Source of the DNA: Alteromonadaceae bacterium Bs31
GTDB lineage: Bacteria; Pseudomonadota; Gammaproteobacteria; Pseudomonadales; Cellvibrionaceae
Direction: 5' to 3'
DNA length: 64,000 bases
Assembly (NCBI GenBank): GCA_900177435.1
Contig: FXAI01000013.1
Span: forward strand, 1 to 64,000
The notes under the pieces were generated by a model. It did not search any database. It was not told the origin of the DNA and saw only the letters and a program-made list of their open reading frames with translations. The position numbers and the translations under genes were made by a program. Within the stretch, counting starts at the first letter, position 1. Every line of letters begins with the position of its first letter. Positions 1-8,856 of this stretch are shown piece by piece.

Positions 1-300
1 CAGCTGGCTTTACCTGCCTTGTCGAGAATGGCAGGTGAACTGAATGCTGAGCCGCTCATAATTAAAATGCCAACCGCTACCGCGCTCCGGAAGCGTCCAG
101 GTCGTGCCGATTTTCAAAGAGGGCACTTCTTTAAAGCTGCTGATGGCACACTGTGCGTGGAGGCGATCCGGTCGCAAAGCTCTGGAGCACTCTCCTCAAT
201 GGTTACCGCCAACTGCTATATTGTGCTGGAGCAAGCCAGAGGTGCGGTGGCTGTTGGTGAGCTGGTGGATGTGGTTCCGTTTGACCGGTATTTTTCATAA
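1..300 (+). CDS. moeA: Molybdopterin molybdenumtransferase MoeA, C-terminal fragment cut by the window edge
   Basis: The frame is open from base 1 and stops at 298-300, so only the last 99 residues are here. MoeA inserts molybdate into adenylylated molybdopterin in molybdenum cofactor synthesis in the cytoplasm. The visible part matches MoeA domain IV, the C-terminal beta-barrel. It has the RKRPGRADFQRG signature, a Ser-Ser-Met segment followed by an Ala-Asn-Cys turn (SSMVTANCYIVL), and a closing acidic Gly-rich turn before VVPFD. The true start lies upstream of the window. Identification is by family memory of this conserved tail. No other moa/moe gene is visible next to it. Confidence 0.85.
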   Translation, partial: QLALPALSRMAGELNAEPLIIKMPTATALRKRPGRADFQRGHFFKAADGTLCVEAIRSQSSGALSSMVTANCYIVLEQARGAVAVGELVDVVPFDRYFS

Positions 301-515
301 GCTTGATCGTTTTCGCGTTACACTGTTTATAGGACAATTATCCTCGCGCGCTCTCCCAGCGCGGATTGTGAGGTGCAAACTATTTACTAGTGTCTAGTGT
401 ATCGTTGCTCGAATAGGCGCTTGCTTAGTAAGAGCTTCCCAAGCAACTCTGGCAGAAAAAAGCATACGCAAATTATTGGCGCTAATTACAGGTAATGCCA
501 ATGTCTTGCTTATAC

Positions 516-1649
516 CTACGGCGTTCCCGTGTACTTAACCTGCGCCAACCACCCTTGATCGGTAATAAAATACAATTTTTTATCTGGGCTTTGTTTTACA
601 TCGCGAATGCGTTGATTAAGCTCGCCAAATAATCTTTGCTCACTTGGCTTACCGCCGGTTTTATCAAAGGAAATATGATTGAGGTGTTGCAGCTTTAGTG
701 CAGCTACAAATAAGTCTCCCTTGGCATCAGGGATTGCGTCTCCTGTATAGATGTCGGCGCCCCCGGGAGCGATGGAGGGCGTGTAGTGATAAAGCGGTTG
801 CTCCATGCCCGCTTGGTGGGTAATACCAGCACCAACTTTACCACCACTGTATTCCTTACCGTAGGTAAGGATAGGCCAGCCATAGTTTTTGCCGGCGTGT
901 ACAATATTGATTTCGTCTCCACCCTGTGGGCCGTGTTCCACGGCAATTAATCGTTTGCGCAAGCCGTCATAAACCAGGCCCTGTGGATTGCGGTGGCCGA
1001 AGGAGTATATTTCTGGTTGCGCTTTTTGCTTACCGATAAATGGGTTGTCGTTTGGAACAGTGCCATCGCGCCTTAGGCGAATGATTTTTCCGTTGTGACT
1101 CTCAAGAGATTGAGCGAGATCGCGCTTACCCCGGTCGCCCACAGATAGGTACAAAAGGCCCTCCTGATCAAACGCAATTCGGCAGCCATAGTGGCGGCCT
1201 GTTGTAAAATACGGCTCGGCGGTAAACAAGACCTGCAATTTCTGCAAGTGATTTTTTTCCAGTGTTGCTTTGGCTAATCTCGTCGTGCTTCCCTTCTTTC
1301 CCTGGTGTGTGTAACAAAGGTACAGGGCTTTGTTGCTTGCGTGTTCGGGGTCGAGAGCCACATCGAGCAGGCCGCCCTGACCATGGTCGCGCACTGCAGG
1401 TACGCCGCTCACTTCAGTTTTGCTTTTATCTTCAAGGTTAAACAGCCAGAGTTTGCCGCGCTTCTCTGTCACTACAGTAGTCTCGGTGTCTATAAACTCA
1501 AGTGCCCATGGTCGATCAAAACCCCGGTAGATAATATCTGCAGTAAGTTGCTCCTGTTCTGGGAGCGGTGGTGAACCAGCAAGGGCAAAGGAGTGCAACA
1601 GCAACACCATGAGCGATAAGAGGGTATTTAGGGTGGCGTGGTAAATCAT
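516..1649 (-). CDS. PQQ-dependent aldose-type sugar dehydrogenase (soluble glucose/sorbosone dehydrogenase family), exported
   Basis: Predicted periplasmic six-bladed beta-propeller oxidising sugars with pyrroloquinoline quinone. Family features: RPWALEF near the N-terminus, a DHGQGGLLDVALDP blade, the RHYGCRIAFD and LYLSVGDRG segments, and the active-site stretch RNPQGLVYD...EHGPQGGDEIN followed by GKNYGWP. I chose the ATG at 1649: it is preceded by GAGG nine bases upstream and starts a clean signal peptide (MIYHATLNTLLSLMVLL...ALA). The frame is open 46 codons further upstream, but that extension is charged and has no signal character. Length is about 377 residues, normal for the family. 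No PQQ synthesis gene is in the window, so the enzyme would rely on PQQ made elsewhere or taken up. The exact sugar cannot be told. Confidence 0.85.
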   Translation of the reverse strand: MIYHATLNTLLSLMVLLLHSFALAGSPPLPEQEQLTADIIYRGFDRPWALEFIDTETTVVTEKRGKLWLFNLEDKSKTEVSGVPAVRDHGQGGLLDVALDPEHASNKALYLCYTHQGKKGSTTRLAKATLEKNHLQKLQVLFTAEPYFTTGRHYGCRIAFDQEGLLYLSVGDRGKRDLAQSLESHNGKIIRLRRDGTVPNDNPFIGKQKAQPEIYSFGHRNPQGLVYDGLRKRLIAVEHGPQGGDEINIVHAGKNYGWPILTYGKEYSGGKVGAGITHQAGMEQPLYHYTPSIAPGGADIYTGDAIPDAKGDLFVAALKLQHLNHISFDKTGGKPSEQRLFGELNQRIRDVKQSPDKKLYFITDQGWLAQVKYTGTP

Positions 1650-1870
1650 TCTGTTTTGCCTCGTTGCGTCATAAAGTAAATGGGTGGCTAAAACTTTGCT
1701 ATGCCGACGTGCGGCTTGCCTATATATTGTACGGATATTGCCTAGCGCTGCCAGTGTAATCGGGGCGTCATATCTATAGTCAGCCAATAACGGCAGTAGT
1801 GGTATTTTTTGTAAATAGGCTTAGAATCAGTAAGGCATAAAAAAAATTATTCTATCGAGGTGACAATCAT

Positions 1871-2638
1871 ATGGACAATAATCCTTATTCAACGCCAGAT
1901 TCAGAGGTAGCCGCAGTGCTGGAGCCAGGGCAATGCCACCCTCCGCGCCGAGTACCCGTTGGCAATGGCATACAGTGGATCGCTGACGGCTTTGGTCATT
2001 TTAAGAAAGACCCTGGAATTTGGATTGTTATCTGCATTGTAGGCTTTGTTATATTAATGGCCCTCAGCATTATTCCCGTTGTTGCCCAGCTCTCGCAATT
2101 TACTGTAGCCATATGGGTAGGGGGCCTGATGCTGGGTTGCCACGCTCAGGATAGTGACGAGCCTCTAACTATCAATCACCTGTTTGCCGGTTTCTCCAAC
2201 AATATGGGGCCCTTGCTTGTGGTTAGCGTTATCATTGTGATTGCCTCTCTAGCCATTCTTGCGGTGATTGTAATGGCTATTGCTGGTGTTTACGGCATGA
2301 GCATCTTTTTGGGGGATACCTCACAACTATTTACTGAAGAGTTTGTGATGGTAATTCTCATTGGTTTATTAGTGTATATGGCTGCCATAATTCCTATTAT
2401 TGCTCTGGGCTGGTTTTCGCCAGCACTTATTGTGCTTAATAACGTACCCGTATTCACCGCCATGGCTATGAGCTTTAAGGCCTGCTTTATTAATGTGGTG
2501 CCGTTTTTTATCTATGGCTTGGTGCTTTCTGTGCTTTTTGTTATTGGTATGATACCGCTATTGCTTGGGCTTTTGGTGGTTATGCCAGTTTTCTACGGGT
2601 CTCTGTATCGCTCATATAAAGACATATTTATCGATTGA
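1871..2638 (+). CDS. BPSS1780-type multi-pass membrane protein of unknown function
   Basis: A 255-residue integral membrane protein. The N-terminus begins MDNNPYSTPDSEV, followed by a soluble stretch with GIQWIADGFGHFKKDPGIW. Hydrophobic helices follow near residues 50-75, 110-140, 155-185 and 205-240. This NPYxTP start and the xxW-I-xxF-xxFKxxP core are typical of the BPSS1780-like membrane protein family, whose role is unknown. A GAGG ribosome site lies nine bases before the ATG. It is divergent from the sugar dehydrogenase and has its own upstream region. No operon partner is evident: the next gene starts about 155 bases later with its own leader. Confidence 0.7.
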   Translation: MDNNPYSTPDSEVAAVLEPGQCHPPRRVPVGNGIQWIADGFGHFKKDPGIWIVICIVGFVILMALSIIPVVAQLSQFTVAIWVGGLMLGCHAQDSDEPLTINHLFAGFSNNMGPLLVVSVIIVIASLAILAVIVMAIAGVYGMSIFLGDTSQLFTEEFVMVILIGLLVYMAAIIPIIALGWFSPALIVLNNVPVFTAMAMSFKACFINVVPFFIYGLVLSVLFVIGMIPLLLGLLVVMPVFYGSLYRSYKDIFID

Positions 2639-2793
2639 AAACCCACGTTACAAGGCCATGGTTTTTTATCCTTGACCATACAATTGAGGAGGGTTTGTAA
2701 CTTGTCGTAATTTGTAATTAGTTTGTTACCTTGTGTCTGGAGCCATGAATATCTGGCTTAAAACGAAAACTATTTTCTGGGGGAATTGTAGCT

Positions 2794-3324
2794 ATGTTGA
2801 AGCAAACACCTATTGCGCTGGCTGTTCTATGTTTTTCATTCTCATCGGCACTGTTTGCGGGAGAGAATAAGCAAGCCGTTGAAGACAGCTTACCTAAAAA
2901 AACGTCTACAGCGCTTAGTGATATTTCGGAAGATGTTTTAAGTAAATTGCAAAAGCATTCCCCTGGGTTCATACCTGAGGAGGTAGAGGCTGAAAGTAAG
3001 CATGGTAATCGCTATATGGATATCGAAGGTAAGCTGCCGGATGGCAGCGAAATAGAATTCGATATGCTACTCGACAAGGGTGAATGGCGTATTGTGGAAG
3101 TTCAGCGTGACATAAGTCTTGAAGAAACCCCCAAAACTGTTTTAGCTGAACTTAAAAAAGGCGCAGCAAATTTTAAAGTTGACCGAATTATCGAAAGTGA
3201 CCAGGGCGATGGGGTAATTATCTATGAATTTTTTACCATCCCCGATAAGGGCGAGCGCATAAAAAGAGAAGTAAAATTGCAGGCCGGTAAGGCCGAATTT
3301 CTCGAAAAAGAGTGGCAGCACTAA
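2794..3324 (+). CDS. Exported PepSY-like protein with two related repeats
   Basis: A 176-residue protein with a signal peptide ending at about LFAG (residue 23). The mature part has two copies of one unit. The first runs from about residue 48 (LSKLQKHSPGF) to IVEVQRDI near 109. The second runs from LAELKKGAANF to EFLEKEW at the end. Each unit is a helix, then an alternating beta pattern with a conserved Gly-Glu or Ala-Glu turn, as in PepSY-like (DUF2874-type) periplasmic domains. Such domains are often linked to protease inhibition or sensing, but no specific role can be given. It is a single-gene unit closed by a hairpin terminator at 3368. Confidence 0.6.
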   Translation: MLKQTPIALAVLCFSFSSALFAGENKQAVEDSLPKKTSTALSDISEDVLSKLQKHSPGFIPEEVEAESKHGNRYMDIEGKLPDGSEIEFDMLLDKGEWRIVEVQRDISLEETPKTVLAELKKGAANFKVDRIIESDQGDGVIIYEFFTIPDKGERIKREVKLQAGKAEFLEKEWQH

Positions 3325-3367
3325 AAGCAGAGCAGCCTGAATCTATAAAAGAAAAAATTACATTGGT

Positions 3368-3392
3368 AAAGCCCCGCCCAGGCAGGGCTTTT
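3368..3392 (+). terminator. Rho-independent terminator after the PepSY-like gene
   Basis: Seven-base stem AAAGCCC (3368-3374) pairs with GGGCTTT (3385-3391). An inner GCC/GGC pairing lies in the loop, and a short T run follows. It lies 43 bases past the stop codon. Confidence 0.55.
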
Positions 3393-3544
3393 AGTAATGT
3401 CTACTTGCCGTGTAGTGATCGATAAGGGGCGGGTGGTCGTACGAGCCAGCTGTAGCGCACATCAAGCCTTAAAATTCCCGAAAGCCAGAGACCGCTTACG
3501 CTTAACCAGCAGCTTTTAACTGCTTTGGGTCAAATTGTATCCTC

Positions 3545-3589
3545 CTTGTCAAGTTTCAAGTTGACAAGCCTTCTGTGGCAGCCTAAAGT
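3545..3589 (+). promoter_or_regulatory. Candidate sigma-70 promoter of the riboswitch-btuB transcript, overlapped by an inverted repeat
   Basis: A perfect TTGACA -35 box (3561-3566) and TAAAGT as -10 (3584-3589) are separated by exactly 17 bases. The predicted start, near 3596, falls just where the riboswitch begins, which supports the call. An inverted repeat CTTGTCAA (3545-3552) / TTGACAAG (3561-3568) covers the -35 box and could be a repressor operator. That operator role is inference. Confidence 0.6.
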
Positions 3590-3595
3590 CGCGCC

Positions 3596-3715
3596 TCGTT
3601 CCAGGTGCCACAGATCTTTGTGGCCAAATGGGAAGACCGGTGAAAGTCCGGCGCTGCCCCCGCAACGGTAAGTGAGTTTTTCTCACCAGCCCGACACCAG
3701 CCTAGAGTACGTTTT
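3596..3715 (+). ncRNA. Cobalamin (B12) riboswitch upstream of btuB
   Basis: The aptamer core is clear. A gccaca/tgtggc hairpin (3607-3624) is followed by the AAATGGGAAgaccGGTGAAAgTCCGG segment (3626-3651), the hallmark GCCCCCGCAACGGTAAG (3656-3672), a gtgag/ctcac hairpin, and the closing AGCCCGACACCAGCCT (3688-3703). This last part replaces the more usual GCCACTG box. Adenosylcobalamin or related corrinoid binding would repress btuB. The start follows a well-placed promoter; the 3-prime limit is approximate. Confidence 0.93.
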
Positions 3716-3796
3716 TCAATGATGGAGCGGAGGGCTGCCATCCTGGAATGATGTTAATCTTCGCTTCTCGCCTGGGTTAGGCTCATCCCCGGAACT

Positions 3797-3830
3797 CCTC
3801 CCTCATTTTATCTTTATAAATGAGGCAATA
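3797..3830 (+). promoter_or_regulatory. Riboswitch expression platform: hairpin hiding the btuB ribosome-binding site
   Basis: CCTCATTT (3801-3808) can pair with AAATGAGG (3818-3825) in an eight-base stem. The TGAGG that serves as Shine-Dalgarno for the ATG at 3831 is in the right arm. CCTCC at 3797-3801 can instead pair with GGAGG at 3729-3733, which would compete with the hairpin base. This suggests translational control. The pairing is seen in sequence; the switching order is inference. Confidence 0.6.
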
Positions 3831-5681
3831 ATGAAACCTTCTTTTTACATTCTTTCTGCAGCTTTAATGCTGTTGTTATCACCCGTTCATGCTAGCGAAA
3901 GGCTCGAAGAGCTTGTAGTTACCTCATCCCGTAATGCCACACCTTTACGCCAGGTTGGTGCTTCTGTCTCTGTAATTACCGAAGCGGATATCCAGCTGCA
4001 GGTGGCGCAAACACTCAATGAATTATTGCGCAATCAGCCGGGTATTACCGTTTCCAATAGCGGTGGTCTAGGCGCAAATTCTACTTTGCGTATCCGAGGC
4101 GAGGAAGGTTACCGCACGCTAATTATGATAGACGGTATAGAAATGACCGACCCAACGGGTACTCAGGCAATGAGTCATGTTGAGCACTTGAGCCTTTCCA
4201 ATGAGATTGATCGCATAGAAATCTTGCGTGGCCCGCAGGGTTTTATCTACGGTGCGGATGCGGGTGGTGTTATCAATATATTTACGCGCTCCTCCAGTGA
4301 AGGCATGAGTGGTGGCTTTGCTGCTGAAGTTGGCAGTTATAACACGCGGCGTCTTAACGCCTCCTTAAACGGCGGCAATCAATTAATGGATGGATTTGTT
4401 TCAGTGGCGCAGCTATCGAGTGATGGTTTTAATGCTCGCGAGACTGACAAGTCGGGGGAGGAAGACGGTTACGACAATACCACTGTGCATGCAAAGGGCG
4501 GCATCAATTTTAACCAGGCTTTGCGGGCACAATTGGTTTACCGGGATCAATCCGCAGAAAGTGAATATGACAGTTGCGGTAGCAGTAACGACTGTCTGTC
4601 CAAGTTTGATCAGGCGGTTGGTCGCGTCTCCTTGGAATATAACCGCGACGATTTTCTGCAGAGCCTGGCCTATTCCTACAGTGATATTGAGCGTCTGTTT
4701 TTAACTGACGGCGAGCAGGTGTATGCCATTAGCGGCGGTATGAGCAAAGCTGAATATTTCGGTCAAGCTGCGCTTTCCTCGGCTCTTACCACTGTGTGGG
4801 GCTTGGACCATAAAAAAGAAACACTGGACGGCAGGGATGGCGATGCAGATAACTCCCGTGAGCAGCTGGGTTTATTCGCTGAACTACAAGCGAACGTAAA
4901 CGACGCGGTTTACTTTACCGGTGGTGTTCGTTACGACGATAACGAAGATTTCGGTAGATACAATAGCTATCGTTTAACGGCTGCTTGGCTGCCATTTAGC
5001 ACCTCTGTACACACCCTAAAACTTCGTTCAAGTGTGGGAACCGGGTTTCGCGCGCCGTCTCTTTCTGAGCTTGCCTATAACGATGGCCCCTGGGCTAGTG
5101 GTGCAGCGGTCACTACGGTATTGGATGCAGAGGAAAGCGAAGGTGTCGACATAGGTGTAGACTACTATCGTGCCCTTAGCGAGCAGCAAGCCCTCTCTGT
5201 TGAATTTACGCTTTTTGATCAAAAAGTAGAAAACGAAATTTATTACGACCTTATTGATTACAGTGGTTATCTTCAGGCGCAAGGTGAGACTCGGTCATAC
5301 GGTAGTGAGCTATTAGTTGATTTTAGTGCAAATAAATATTTAGCGCTTATTTTTAGCTCAACATGGAACCCTACCGAAATGTTGGATGATAGCCCACGCG
5401 CACGCAGGCCTGAAAATAGCGAAAACCTGGGCGTACGTGTAAACCTGTTAAATGATGAGCTAAAGTTGCTGGCAAATATCTATAGCGCACGTAAGGCGAT
5501 TGATATCGATGGCACAGAGATGGACGACTATCGCCTTGTTTCCCTTAGCGCTAACTGGGTTCTGAATAATTGGCTGCTAAGCGCAAAAATTGACAACCTC
5601 ACTAATCGGGAATATCAACAAGTATCTTCTTATAATACCGCAGAGCGCTCTTTTCACGCGGGAGTTCAGTTTAGCTTTTAA
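3831..5681 (+). CDS. btuB: TonB-dependent vitamin B12 receptor BtuB
   Basis: Outer-membrane 22-strand barrel that imports cobalamin using TonB energy. Signal peptide at residues 1-21 (cleavage after VHA), then a TonB box in LEELVVTSSR and a plug domain of about 120 residues with the typical LIMIDGIEMTDPTG, EILRGPQGFIYGADAGGVINI and RIRG segments. The barrel ends in the aromatic C-terminal signature (AGVQFSF). At 616 residues it matches BtuB length. Assignment to B12 rather than another siderophore rests on the cobalamin riboswitch directly upstream and on cobQ-btuF about 3.6 kb downstream. The ribosome site TGAGG sits five bases before the ATG inside a regulatory hairpin. Confidence 0.92.
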   Translation: MKPSFYILSAALMLLLSPVHASERLEELVVTSSRNATPLRQVGASVSVITEADIQLQVAQTLNELLRNQPGITVSNSGGLGANSTLRIRGEEGYRTLIMIDGIEMTDPTGTQAMSHVEHLSLSNEIDRIEILRGPQGFIYGADAGGVINIFTRSSSEGMSGGFAAEVGSYNTRRLNASLNGGNQLMDGFVSVAQLSSDGFNARETDKSGEEDGYDNTTVHAKGGINFNQALRAQLVYRDQSAESEYDSCGSSNDCLSKFDQAVGRVSLEYNRDDFLQSLAYSYSDIERLFLTDGEQVYAISGGMSKAEYFGQAALSSALTTVWGLDHKKETLDGRDGDADNSREQLGLFAELQANVNDAVYFTGGVRYDDNEDFGRYNSYRLTAAWLPFSTSVHTLKLRSSVGTGFRAPSLSELAYNDGPWASGAAVTTVLDAEESEGVDIGVDYYRALSEQQALSVEFTLFDQKVENEIYYDLIDYSGYLQAQGETRSYGSELLVDFSANKYLALIFSSTWNPTEMLDDSPRARRPENSENLGVRVNLLNDELKLLANIYSARKAIDIDGTEMDDYRLVSLSANWVLNNWLLSAKIDNLTNREYQQVSSYNTAERSFHAGVQFSF

Positions 5682-5848
5682 TGAATTGTTGTAGCGGCGT
5701 ATTTTATTGTGAATAAGACGCCAAAACTATAAAAGCTAGTTTGCGCCAGCGTATAGGATTTGTGGAGCAGGGTCCCCTGCCGTTAAGCGCGTTTTACTTG
5801 CCAAGCTTTGTTGCGCGTTTGCTCCCAAGGCTGTGGAAACGTATAAAA

Positions 5849-5881
5849 AACCGGAGGTGGTTTGCACTCCTCCGGTTCTTT
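5849..5881. terminator. Bidirectional terminator between btuB and the GlyGly-CTERM gene
   Basis: AACCGGAGG (5849-5857) pairs with CCTCCGGTT (5869-5877). T-rich sequence follows on the plus strand, and a run of T follows on the minus strand (the AAAAAA at 5845-5850). It lies 21 bases past the minus-strand stop codon and can serve both convergent genes. Confidence 0.75.
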
Positions 5882-5898
5882 TCTTTGCGCTATTTTTT

Positions 5899-8856
5899 TT
5901 ATTTTCTTCGGCGTATTACTATGGCACTGCCTAGTAACAAGAGCAGTATTAGCCCAGTGCTACCGCCTCCACCACCGGAGCTTCCTCCGCCGCCGTTGCT
6001 GGTGTTGCCATTGCTTCCGCCACTATTACTAGTAGTGCCGCCGCTACTGGGGACGGTAGTGAAGGAGACCATTTTGGATAGTATGCCATTTTCTTCAATT
6101 TGCACGATTCCAACATCTTCGGCGAACCAGATTAACGCGAAGTAACTGATAGCCACTTCGGCGCCGTCAATAACCGTGGTTGCCCAATAGTCAAGTTGAA
6201 CTTTTTGCGTGGTGTACGTGCCAGCCGGCACAGTGACGATTTCTTCTCCTGAGTTGTACAAGTCAACAGACCAGCTGGTGCCGCGAATACCATAAGTAGG
6301 TTTGATTTCAACGGTTCCACTTCCTGAGGTGTAATAGCTAAAGCCCGACGAGATTAGAGGCGTCCCCTTCGTGTTTACCGCGTCTACTGAGTAGGTGCCA
6401 AAGCTGGTCTCCATGCTGCCTAGTGATAAACCATAAAACAGCAGCTCGTTACCTTTGGTGGCGAAATACAGACGGTTGCCAGAGGGAAACTCCAGCGGCG
6501 AAACGTCTATGCCCTTAACAGTAACAATATTCCCTGTTTTCACGGAGCTGTTATTTGTGTTGTAGGTCCAGCGATTGGCGCTACTCAGCGGCATATAAAC
6601 GGACGCATTAAATTCGCTACGTGTGGGGTCGTTAGGGTAGTAATCATCGAGATCTTCAACGCCGTCGTTGTCATCGTCTAAATCGGCATTATCACCGGTG
6701 CCGTCTCCATCAGCATCTTTCGATTCAGCGAAATTGAAGGGGAAGGCGTCCACACTATCCTCAATGCCGTCGTTGTCATCATCTGGATCGGCATTGTCAC
6801 CGGTGCCATCATTGTCGTGGTCGCTTATTTCTGAGCTATTAAGCGGGAACCTATCGCTGTCATCCGGCGTACCGTCGTTGTCATCGTCGGTATCGGCATT
6901 GTCTCCAATGTTGTCGCCGTCTGTATCAGCCCATTCGCTCTTGTTAAAGGGAAAGGCGTCGTCGGCGTCTGTATAGGTGTCGTTATCATCGTCGGTATCG
7001 GCGTTGTCACCAATGCGATCTCGGTCGAAGTCTAGCCACTCATTGCCGTCATCGGGTATGGCGTCTTTTGTGTCGCTGTAGCCATCCTGATCGAAGTCTT
7101 TTTCACTATATGGCAGCAGCGTGAATTGTGGTACGCCGGAAAGTAAAGTGATTAACAAGAGCTCGTTCTGCTCAGCAAATGGCACCAGAGCTATTGGCTC
7201 CGCGGTGGTTTCATACGTGCCGCTGCTGTCGAGCTGAAAGTTTGGCTGCCAACGCTCTACGATACTGACTGCTGTGCCGCCCAGACTGCGCAGTGTAAAA
7301 GCATTGCCGTGTAACCAGGCCACGTCACGGTAGTACTCAGCCTTCTCTCCTAGAGTGCCGAGGCTAAACAAGCCGTCAGCATCGAGTACTCGCCCCCCCC
7401 CGGTGACGAGGTAATGCCCGTTTTCGGATATTCGAAGCGGGTTTCTTGCGCTTCCGTCGAAAAAAGAACCACTGTTGTTACCGTATTCAAAAGTGCCTGT
7501 GAGGTGGTCGACCGTTTGATAGAAGATGGAAGAGCCCGTCATGTAATAAAAACGATCAAGTGTGTCGATGTAGTAAAAAGCGTTGGAGGGGTATTGCGAG
7601 CCTGAGTTAAATACTAGCTCGCCAGCAGCATTGTAACTGTAATAAATACTCCAGCTTCCTGCTGTGGCAACTATCAGAGACCCTTCGGCTGGGGCTAAGC
7701 TAGTGATTTCGTCGGGTGCGGCGGGGAAGGGAGCTAGGCTGTAGTTACTCAGATCAATGAATTTAATTGTGCCTTCTGGAAATGAAAGGTAGATCCGATC
7801 TTGCTGAGCAGCGTAAACCATCTTGGTAGGTTCGGCACTGAGTGGAATAGACTCCAGATAAGCTTGCTGAGACTTTGACCAGCGGAATATGTTCAGGTGC
7901 TCTTTGTTTAGCAGGTAAAGCGTGTCGCCGTCTTTATCCAGTTCAATGCTATCTGGCGTATATTCAATACCTGTTGGATCCACTGTTGGGGCCAGAGCAG
8001 GGAGTTTGATATCGCCGATAGCGACTTTTTGAACTGCGCTAAAGTCGTCCTCGAAAACAAAAATATTATCGTCGTACTTTGCAATTCGCGTTGGGGTTTC
8101 AAGGCTTGTGTCAAAAACGCCTGTTATCAAGGGTGTTTTATCGTAGGCTAGAAGAGCGCTGTTTCGCAACACAATTAGCTGCTCTGCTGTGATTAGTAAA
8201 TCTTTGAATGATCCGCCAAGTGCGGCATTGTATGTGCGGTCTGCAGCGTTGTAAGCAATACCTGAATTGTATACAACTCGATCATCATATAAGGGGAAAG
8301 CTTCAGTTCCGATTGTGTAATCGGAGTGATAGGGGCTGTCAGTTTCCTCGCCGAAACTACCATTGGCATCAACTGAGATATTGCGGATATCAGCGGGTGA
8401 TACGCCCGCACTCGTGCTCCAGAGTGAGCCCCCAATTGCGCTAAGCTCGGCGGCGCCGTAATTTCGATTCATTTCATCGATAATGCTGGCTGTTTGTGCA
8501 TCGACGGATTGGATGGTGTTCTGCGCGCCGAAGAAGAGAACGCTACCAATTGACGCAATATCCTCGATAGCCTTGGCAGAGGAAAGAAATAGCTCAGTAT
8601 TGCCGCCGTTAAGATCCATTTTGTAAGTTTGAGTACCGTAGCTCACATACAGCGCGCTGTCGTTTACATGCAGAGCTGTGGGTTGTCCACTGAGGGGGAT
8701 AGGGTCTAGAAAAGTTTCCTGGAGGAGAGAATAGCGTTTCAGCTCTATAGATTCCGAAGCGATAAAATACACCACATTATTATTGATTTTTGAGTCGAGA
8801 ATAGCGGCGTTAACCCAGCCGGCCAATGGTAGGAGTAGCAGAGAGAGCATTCTCAT
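5899..8856 (-). CDS. Large secreted surface protein with TSP3-like calcium repeats and a GlyGly-CTERM sorting tail
   Basis: A 985-residue protein with a signal peptide at residues 1-17 (ending GWVNA). Residues about 20-585 are repetitive beta-rich sequence (ALYVSYG-, LYLLNKE-, RIYLSFPEG-like units) resembling a beta-propeller. Residues about 586-736 carry four to five copies of a roughly 36-residue acidic unit of the DxDxDGxxDxxD type, as in thrombospondin type 3 calcium-binding repeats. Residues 740-930 form a separate beta domain of unknown family. The end is a Gly/Ser-rich stretch, a hydrophobic helix (GLILLLLLGSAIVI) and RRRK, the GlyGly-CTERM signal known to be cleaved by rhombosortase and handled by type II secretion. 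A run of nine G (7393-7401 on the plus strand as C) lies in frame. It sits between btuB and cobQ, and no functional link to B12 is visible. Confidence 0.8.
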   Translation of the reverse strand: MRMLSLLLLPLAGWVNAAILDSKINNNVVYFIASESIELKRYSLLQETFLDPIPLSGQPTALHVNDSALYVSYGTQTYKMDLNGGNTELFLSSAKAIEDIASIGSVLFFGAQNTIQSVDAQTASIIDEMNRNYGAAELSAIGGSLWSTSAGVSPADIRNISVDANGSFGEETDSPYHSDYTIGTEAFPLYDDRVVYNSGIAYNAADRTYNAALGGSFKDLLITAEQLIVLRNSALLAYDKTPLITGVFDTSLETPTRIAKYDDNIFVFEDDFSAVQKVAIGDIKLPALAPTVDPTGIEYTPDSIELDKDGDTLYLLNKEHLNIFRWSKSQQAYLESIPLSAEPTKMVYAAQQDRIYLSFPEGTIKFIDLSNYSLAPFPAAPDEITSLAPAEGSLIVATAGSWSIYYSYNAAGELVFNSGSQYPSNAFYYIDTLDRFYYMTGSSIFYQTVDHLTGTFEYGNNSGSFFDGSARNPLRISENGHYLVTGGGRVLDADGLFSLGTLGEKAEYYRDVAWLHGNAFTLRSLGGTAVSIVERWQPNFQLDSSGTYETTAEPIALVPFAEQNELLLITLLSGVPQFTLLPYSEKDFDQDGYSDTKDAIPDDGNEWLDFDRDRIGDNADTDDDNDTYTDADDAFPFNKSEWADTDGDNIGDNADTDDDNDGTPDDSDRFPLNSSEISDHDNDGTGDNADPDDDNDGIEDSVDAFPFNFAESKDADGDGTGDNADLDDDNDGVEDLDDYYPNDPTRSEFNASVYMPLSSANRWTYNTNNSSVKTGNIVTVKGIDVSPLEFPSGNRLYFATKGNELLFYGLSLGSMETSFGTYSVDAVNTKGTPLISSGFSYYTSGSGTVEIKPTYGIRGTSWSVDLYNSGEEIVTVPAGTYTTQKVQLDYWATTVIDGAEVAISYFALIWFAEDVGIVQIEENGILSKMVSFTTVPSSGGTTSNSGGSNGNTSNGGGGSSGGGGGSTGLILLLLLGSAIVIRRRK

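Noticed and set aside
5741-6145. Proline-rich plus-strand frame after btuB
   Set aside because: It is the complement of the Gly/Ser-rich end of the GlyGly-CTERM gene.
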